DNA from: Mangifera indica
Lineage: Eukaryota; Streptophyta; Magnoliopsida; Sapindales; Anacardiaceae
Length of the DNA stretch: 64,000 bases
Direction of reading: 5' to 3'
NCBI RefSeq assembly: GCF_011075055.1
Contig: NC_058147.1
Location: 1,860,001 to 1,924,000 of the forward strand
The position numbers were made by a program, and so were the translations under genes. Under the pieces are notes generated by a model. The model was given only the letters and a program-made list of their open reading frames with translations. It did no database searches and was not told the DNA's origin. Positions 63,491-64,000 of this stretch are shown in pieces. Positions within the stretch are counted from its first letter, which is position 1. Each line of letters opens with the position of its first letter.

Positions 63491-63844
63491 TTACAGAATG
63501 GAACAATAACTATAAGCATCGTCCCTGATCACATACCAAACATCGCAATGTTGACATGGCCTCGGAGAGCAAGTAATGACGTCTTTCTTGACATCTTTCT
63601 TGTCATCCTTCTTCTCCTCCTTCTTCTTCTCCTCCTTGGGAGGCCCTACACTTACGATTGTTGCAGTTTTCCTGAATTTTCTAACCTCCTTGATGATCTT
63701 CGCAGGATCAGCTTCACCGATGACAGTTACCGTATTCTTTGATGAGTCAATGACAACGGAAGTTATCCCTTCTAGTTTGGCAATCAACTTCATCACATGT
63801 TGCCTGCACTTCGAGCAGACTAGTTCCACTGACACTACAGTTTT
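63491..63844 (-). CDS. heavy-metal-associated isoprenylated plant protein (HIPP), last exon, partial
   Basis: The - strand exon follows an acceptor (GTTTCTGGTGCAG) and reads KTVVSVELVCSKCRQHVMKL, a heavy-metal-associated (HMA) fold with the C-x-x-C pair CSKC. Then come VVIDSSKNTVTVIGEADPAK, a Lys/Glu/Asp-rich linker (PPKEEKKKEEKKDDKKD) and the C-terminus YSYCSIL. CSIL is a CaaX box; the final Leu favours geranylgeranylation. About 117 residues are visible. The first exon with the start codon was not found in the remaining 150 bases and probably lies beyond the window. The family binds metals such as copper, zinc or cadmium, or acts as a membrane-tethered adaptor. This short single-HMA type is recognised, but its exact orthologue is not. 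Confidence 0.88.
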   Translation of the reverse strand, partial: KTVVSVELVCSKCRQHVMKLIAKLEGITSVVIDSSKNTVTVIGEADPAKIIKEVRKFRKTATIVSVGPPKEEKKKEEKKDDKKDVKKDVITCSPRPCQHCDVWYVIRDDAYSYCSIL

Positions 63845-64000
63845 CTGCACCAGAAACAGAGTCAGATTCTTCGGTACAAATTAACAGAAAAGTACTGCAC
63901 ACTGTCAGCAAGAGTTAAGAGCGTCGCAGAATAACGGTAAGTCATAAATTCAATATACAAAATTACATGAACATGAAGTAATTTATAATTCTATAAATTC

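Overview
The window is nuclear DNA of a flowering plant, most likely a eudicot. It is AT-rich, its genes are broken by many short introns with plant-type borders, and the recognisable proteins are plant families: a bHLH110-like factor, a BBD-type bifunctional nuclease, a Sec14-nodulin (SFH) protein, plant-type DHFR(-TS), cyclin T and a HIPP metal-binding protein. I cannot name the species. There is no operon, prophage, CRISPR array or bacterial-type system here.

Layout. Bases 1-27000 (copy 1) and 34461-61455 (copy 2) are nearly identical and in the same orientation. Each copy carries, in order on the + strand: bHLH110 (7 coding exons, 417 aa), BBD nuclease (9 exons, 330 aa), SFH Sec14-like protein (14 exons, 623 aa), and a dihydrofolate reductase gene whose thymidylate synthase core is missing although the last TS exon survives. 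An antisense AAA-ATPase (BCS1/AATP1-like) pseudogene follows, and then an ~806-bp fold-back element. Copy 1 stops at base 27000, about 16 bases before the end of that element, against a run of exactly 500 N (27001-27500). After the gap comes a region seen once (27501-34460): a broken cyclin-T fragment, a MITE and AT-rich intergenic DNA. Copy 2 follows, then another region seen once (61472-64000) ending in the last exon of a HIPP gene on the - strand.

The main point for a reader is that the 27-kb duplication may be an assembly artefact (an unmerged overlap or the second haplotype) rather than biology. Copy 1 ends inside a long hairpin next to a round-number gap. From about 6.5 kb onward the differences I noticed are homopolymer or microsatellite length changes only. 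The first ~1.3 kb is far more diverged, and copy 2 bHLH110 has two amino-acid changes, so allelic haplotypes or a recent real duplication remain possible.

The genes do not form one pathway. The most interesting biology is the DHFR gene without TS, with its orphan TS end exon and a 24-32-nt poly-C tract in an intron. Next are the fold-back element with 9-bp near-identical flanks, an apparent GC-AG intron in BBD, and a short upstream ORF just before bHLH110.
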